From: Parachlorella kessleri
Taxonomy: Eukaryota > Chlorophyta > Trebouxiophyceae > Chlorellales > Chlorellaceae
Length of the DNA stretch: 64,000 nucleotides
Direction of reading: 5' to 3'
NCBI GenBank assembly: GCA_001598975.1
Contig: BBXU01003160.1
Location: 1 to 64,000, forward strand
In this document: positions 59,316 to 64,000 of the stretch, piece by piece
Numbering within the stretch: position 1 is the first letter of the stretch
Layout of the letters: every line of letters starts with the position of its first letter
Program-made: the position numbers and the translations under genes
Notes under the pieces: model-generated
What the model saw: only the letters and a program-made list of their open reading frames with translations
Told to the model about the DNA's origin: nothing
Database searches by the model: none

Positions 59316-60585
59316 CACCCCCCCGGTCTTAAGAGGCAGGCGCCATCAGGTGCCACACGCTGCTGCCGCTGTCCTCTAGCGTCATTGGCCCAGCATGAGC
59401 ACTGAGCAGGGCCCGCTGCCCCACGTATTTGAGAGATAGGAGCCTTGGAGCCACACCCACCCTAGGGATATAGCTACCAGCTGCCCGGCGTGCATGCTGT
59501 CTCCAGTGCTCGTGGCAGGCATGAAGGGCCGGAGAGGGTATTGACTGGCTGGTTTCCGAAGCGGGCAGCTCATTGCAGTTGATTCCCGAGTATGGCTTGG
59601 GCGCCGGCTGCCCGGGGCCCTTAGCTGCAGCCCGGGAAGAGGTGTGGGGTCTGTTGTTCTAGTAGCCACCCGTTTTCATTGTGTGCACAGGGCAGGTGGC
59701 AGTCGTGGCTGCCTAGTAGGCCCAGCCTAGGATAGGTCAGCTTGGGTCCACAACCAGCATGATAGCCTGCACCAACACAACTAGGCAGTGATACGGGTGC
59801 CCAGTGCTCTGCCGTGATACTTGTGCAAGCACCGCCAGCCCAATTCCAATATGCTATAAATGGAAACCCGTACCTAGCTAGGTAGGGACACTTTGCTACC
59901 TGTACATCCAAACCCACTTGAAGGTGAGTTTGGCCACCGAGCGTTGGCGGAGTGCACGTCATATATAGCCTTTCATGGAAAGAAAAGTACAGGTGCAAAC
60001 AAAATCAGCACATGTCCACCACAGACTGGCCACCAAGCCAGGGAGCCGTGCAATACAGGATTACTTGCAACCCCAAGGACCAGGAGTAAGATACAGCTGT
60101 TACTCGCTCAGGCACAACCAGAAAGTGTCAGTCAAGTCATGGGAGCCATCTCACCAAAAGTAAAAAGTACATAGTCAGGCGCAGGTTACCTATTCCTGCA
60201 CATCGCAGTCTGCCACCACTAGCTTATTTCGGGGAGAGACCTACTGGCTCAGCACTCAGGCAAGCCTCAGGCTCATTCTGCATCCAGCACTGTCAGTCCA
60301 GACCGGCCCAGCTCTCACTCCCTGTTCGCACTATCTGCCACCCATGCTAATACTAGTAGTTATAGTCACCACTCAAGGTCATGGCTGCAGACCAGGCAAC
60401 GAAGAACATGTCACATGCTGACGATTTTGTGCAGATAGCCTGGAACAGGTCATAAAACCACGCCGCAGAAATAGCATTTGCGCCCAGCTGTCCTATAAAC
60501 CCTTGCAGCACTCATACCAACACTTGCATCAGTCTGGTTGGAGGTTCACCATGTGTCTCAGGCTCAGCTATTGTTGCCAATGGTA
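59316..60585. other. Convergent 3' flanks of the MFS and Gln-rich genes
   Basis: About 1.3 kb with no supported gene, no TGTAA I can place with confidence for either neighbour and no obvious repeat. Confidence 0.45.
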
Positions 60586-63500
60586 TCACTGCTGCTTTTG
60601 CTGCTGCTGCCTGCAGTACTCAGCCAAGGACAGACCCTCCCCTTCGAACCCATCAGCAGCCTCCCCCTCGTCCTCCTCCGCCGCCGCCTCCTCATCAAGC
60701 AACACCTCCTCCTCTTCGTCTGCCGGCATGCCTTCATCGTCAGGCTGCTCCTGCTGCTGGAAGGCGGTCCTCACAGGCGGCAGCAGCACCGACCGAGCGA
60801 TGCCGCCACCTACACCGGCGCCAGCACCGCTGCCGCCGGGCTGGGCCCTGGGTATGGGGGCGGGCGTGGGAGCGTGGGAGGCGGCCCTGCGGTCGTCAGC
60901 TGCTGGGCCGCCCCCTGTGCTCACGCCTACAACTTGCCCTGCCTGGGCGGGTATACCTCCCAGAGCAGCTGCTGCTGCCGCCGCCGCGGTCAATGGTGGT
61001 GGTGGGAGGGTTTGCTGCACCGGCTGTGCAAGGGGTTGCTGCTGCAGCAGCAAATCAAGCAGCGGCTGCGGGTGAGGCAGCAGACCGGGCTGCGCCTGCT
61101 GCTGCGCCTGCTGAGGCGCGTGCGGCGGCGGCGGCCCGATCTGTGGAGGCGGCAGGGGGGACGGCTGCAGCGCCTGCTGGAGAGGAGGCCTCAGCGGCGG
61201 CCGCTGCGCCAGCGTGTGCGCAGGCGGCAGGAGCCCGTGGCGGTGGGGCGGGCAGTTGTAGGCCGCGCCAATCTTCGCAGCTGCCGCCAGCTGATCCCTC
61301 ATCTCCTGGATGGATGAGGCAAAGGGAGGCCACTGGGCCATAGGGAAGAGCGGAGGGGCCGCAGCAGGACACCAGGGCTGCAGGCCCGCTCCGGCGATGG
61401 CGGCAGCCACCAGGGGCGGCAGCGCGGCCAGCGGCGGCGCCGGCGCCTCTCCGGGCAGCCCCGGCGCTGCCGAAGGGTGAGCACCCTGCTGCGGGGCCTG
61501 TGGCTGCTGCCCCGCCTGCTGCTGTTGTAGTTGAGCAGGCTGCGGGGTGTGCGTCGGTTGCTGGGCCCACGGTTGCAGCGGGTGTTGGCCGGGGGGCACG
61601 GCCCACATGGGGGTAGGCTGCACATATAACAGAAAACAAGATCAGCTCTCAAAGAGTCACCAGCTGTTCAGGCCGGACCTGTGAAGCAGCAGTACGGCCG
61701 CACCAAACAAGCTGTCTGGTATACAATCACATGCAGTGTTTTTCTGGTGCTTGTTCCCCCACTCATGCTAGTGGTTATCGCTTCGCTGCATCATACACCA
61801 TGGCCTCCCCAGGCAGCAACTAAGTACGGCAAAGTACAGGCATTGAAACTGCCCTCCATCCGAACCGCCGGTACTGACAAAAGATGGTGTATGCAGTTCC
61901 CAGCCTCTTCAAATGCCATGGAAGCACTTCTTTTGCAGCCTTACCGGCAGGCTGGCAAGTAAGTCTTGCAGAGTGGCCGAGCCAAACAAGGATGTGGCTT
62001 GTGGGGAGAATGGCAGACCGCCGCAGGAGCCCGCTGCGCCTGGAGCAAAAGCAGGCTGCTGCTGCAGCTGCTGCCGCAGCTCAAGCCTCTGCAAAGTGGG
62101 GTGACGGGAATGCCCTCACACGTTGCACAGAAATGCCAGCAATACGCGATTGCCTATTGCAAGTGTGTTATGTTGTGAATTGGTCAAGGTGAGCAACATC
62201 ACACAGAGCTAAGCCACAGGCATCAGCGAGAGAGGGGGAGACATTCCAACTTGCGCAGCCTTATCATCACATCAGGGATGACCTGTGCAACCTGCCTAGG
62301 CAAGCCGAGCCTGCACAGCACCCTTACCAAGCCGGGCACGCTGCTCGCGCTCCCCTGCGGCGGCAGCCCCAGCTCGACAGTCTGCAGCTGTTGGAATCCG
62401 GCGGCTCCTGCAGGCGCCGCAGGCGGGGGACCCACAGGACCAACCAACTGCGGCGGCGGCGGCAGCGGGGACGGGTGCGGCCCCAGTGGGGGCTGAGGGA
62501 GGGTCATGCCACTGCGATTGAGGGAGGATACGCCCAAGGAGGATAGCAGGGACTGCTCCAGCGGGGGTAGCAGCTCTGATGACTCAGGCTCGGACAGCAT
62601 GTTTGCTACCATGCCCAGCACTTCGTCTCGCTGCTGCTGCCGCTGCCGCTGCTGCTGCTGGCTGCCGTTCATGAGAGACCCCCAGGCCTGCCCCTGTGGC
62701 ATGCCAGCGAGTGAGAGCGGCTCTATGTCAAGCTGGGCTGGTCCCAGCGCCACGGGCAGCAGCAGCTGTGGCGGCAGCGGCTGCTGTTGCTTCGAGGCTG
62801 CACTTGCCGGCTGCAGAGGCTGACCGCCACTGGCTTGGGCTGCCTCTTGTTGCTGGTCTTGGTCACTCCCAGGAGGAGCAGCAACACCTTCAAGGCTCTG
62901 CACAGCAGAGGCCACTGCAGCCGCGGCTGCCTGATGCGCGGCAGGTGCGCCGGCTAGCACGCCAGTGGCCGCCTTGCCGCCATGCTGCGCCTTAAGCTGG
63001 GCCCCGGGCTGGCACTGCCTAGCCCCAGGGGGCTGCTGCTGCTCACTGTCCGCCTGCTGCTGCGCCTGCCGCTGGCTCGACAGGGGAGCAGAGGGCTGCC
63101 GTTGGGGCTCCTTTGGGGGCTGGGGCCTGCAGGGGCCCCTCGGCCGCCGCCCCGAAGCCGTCCTGGAGCTGTTTGTGACCACTGGCACCACCGCTGCAAC
63201 TGCAGCTGGAGCAGGAGCAGCAAGAGACTCTAATGCCGGCGCCACCGCTGCAACTGCAGCTGGAGCAGCAGCAGCACCAGACGAAGCCACGTGCGCCGCA
63301 GCCGAGGTAGCAGCAGGGAAAGGAGCAGCAGGAGCAGCATTATCGGTTGCTGACGGGGCACCCTCTGGCTCTGACGGTGGCGCCGCAGCCGCTGCGACCT
63401 CTGTCACCTGAGCTGCAGCAAGCTGAGGTGGAGGAGCAGCAGGATCAGTCAATGTCGCGGGCGCCGTGGCAGCAGCACGGGAAGGAGCAGCAGGAGCAGC

Positions 63501-64000
63501 AGCACCAGCTGCTGAAGGGGCAACTTCCGGTGCTGACGATGGAGCTCCTGCCGCGGCGGCCTCCGCTACCTGAGCTGCTGCTGCACCGCTGAGCGCGCCT
63601 GCTAGCTCTTGGTGGCTTTCAGGCTGCTCGCCTTGCTGGCCCAAGCACCCCTGCTGCCCCTGCTGCTCGTGCTGCGCATGTCCTGGCTGCTGCGCCTCTT
63701 GCACCGGCGCCAACTGCAGCTCCTGCCGCCGTAGCTGGCCGCTGTCTGTTGGCTGCTGCTCCTCCTCCTGCCCTTGCCGGTGCCGCTGTTGGTCTTGTTG
63801 TTGGCTCTCCGCAGGTTGCACCTCAACTTCCCCAACAATGGCTGCGTCAGTGGGCTGGGGGTTACTCAAGAGGATGCCACTGCCAGAGGGCTCCTGTGCA
63901 ACGCCCTCTGCAGGGAACCCGCCCTTCTCCCCAGCCTCCCCCTCCTCTACGAGTAACTCGGGCACTGCTTCTGACCTGCCAAGCACTGTCATCTCTGTAG
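60586..64000 (-). CDS. Gln/Ala/Pro-rich protein of unknown function (5' end beyond window)
   Basis: Three exons are visible. The 5'-most is open from the window edge (an ATG lies at 63992, but a CTACAG acceptor precedes it) down to about 62283-62292. Then come 62088-61945 and 61617-60586. The last two fit in phase 0. The donor of the first exon is uncertain: AGGCAG|GTTGCA at 62292 and CACAG|GTCATC at 62283 both keep frame. The product exceeds 900 residues of Gln, Ala, Pro and Gly tracts with a few short conserved-looking patches (GLVRVLCRLGLPRQ; GSATLQDLLASLP; FASSIQEMRDQLAAAAKIG). It ends with an acidic stretch (DEEEEVLLDEEAAAEEDE) and SLAEYCRQQQQKQQ. The composition recalls transcription or RNA-binding regulators, but no domain is recognised. 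CAG/CTG runs dominate the DNA. Confidence 0.6.

Noticed and set aside
62965..63411. Ala/Thr-rich frames on the plus strand opposite the Gln-rich gene
   Set aside because: The minus-strand frame is open for about 1.8 kb and continues through consistent splice sites; the plus frames are fragmented products of CAG/CTG triplet runs.

Overview
The window reads as nuclear DNA of a green alga (Chlorophyta, most likely a trebouxiophyte; this placement is inference). The genes are intron-dense. Introns are short, acceptors are nearly always C/TGCAG, and candidate TGTAA poly(A) signals follow several stops. The CW-type H3K36 methyltransferase and the plant-type SCAMP are most like plant and algal proteins. 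There are no rRNA, tRNA, CRISPR, prokaryotic operon or recognisable transposon features. I built exon models by hand from GT/GC-AG sites, reading phase and family conservation. Nine genes have a spliced reading frame that closes in one phase throughout. The tenth runs off the right edge.

Layout, left to right. (1) 722-12647, minus: a 23-exon SET2/SETD2/ASHH2-type histone H3K36 methyltransferase. (2) 13260-18479, plus: an AAAP/SLC38-like amino acid transporter, divergent from gene 1. (3) 19389-23733, minus: Pelota/Dom34, the ribosome-rescue factor, whose terminal coding segment is repeated three more times in its 3' flank. (4) 24522-28963, minus: a secreted protein made of five SRCR domains. 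(5) 29686-32401, plus: a SCAMP. (6) 33249-46759, minus: a 2548-residue protein with N-terminal leucine-rich repeats and a huge coiled coil built from about 21 copies of a Trp-anchored repeat. (7) 47077-49435, plus: an F-box-like/leucine-rich orphan. (8) 51062-54241, minus: a GT49 (LARGE/B4GAT1-like) glycosyltransferase. (9) 55043-59315, plus: an MFS transporter with a transit-peptide-like N-terminus. (10) 60586 to beyond 63992, minus: a Gln/Ala/Pro-rich protein of unknown function.

The genes do not form one pathway. Most are arranged as divergent (1/2, 4/5, 6/7, 8/9) or convergent (2/3, 5/6, 7/8, 9/10) pairs. Genes 4, 5 and 8 all belong to the secretory system, but nothing in the sequence links them functionally.

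The best candidate for something undescribed is gene 6: the Trp-anchored repeat family and its array of seven near-equal phase-0 exons. Next are the duplicated Pelota tail downstream of its own stop, and the combination of five SRCR domains with GC-AG introns in an algal secreted protein.
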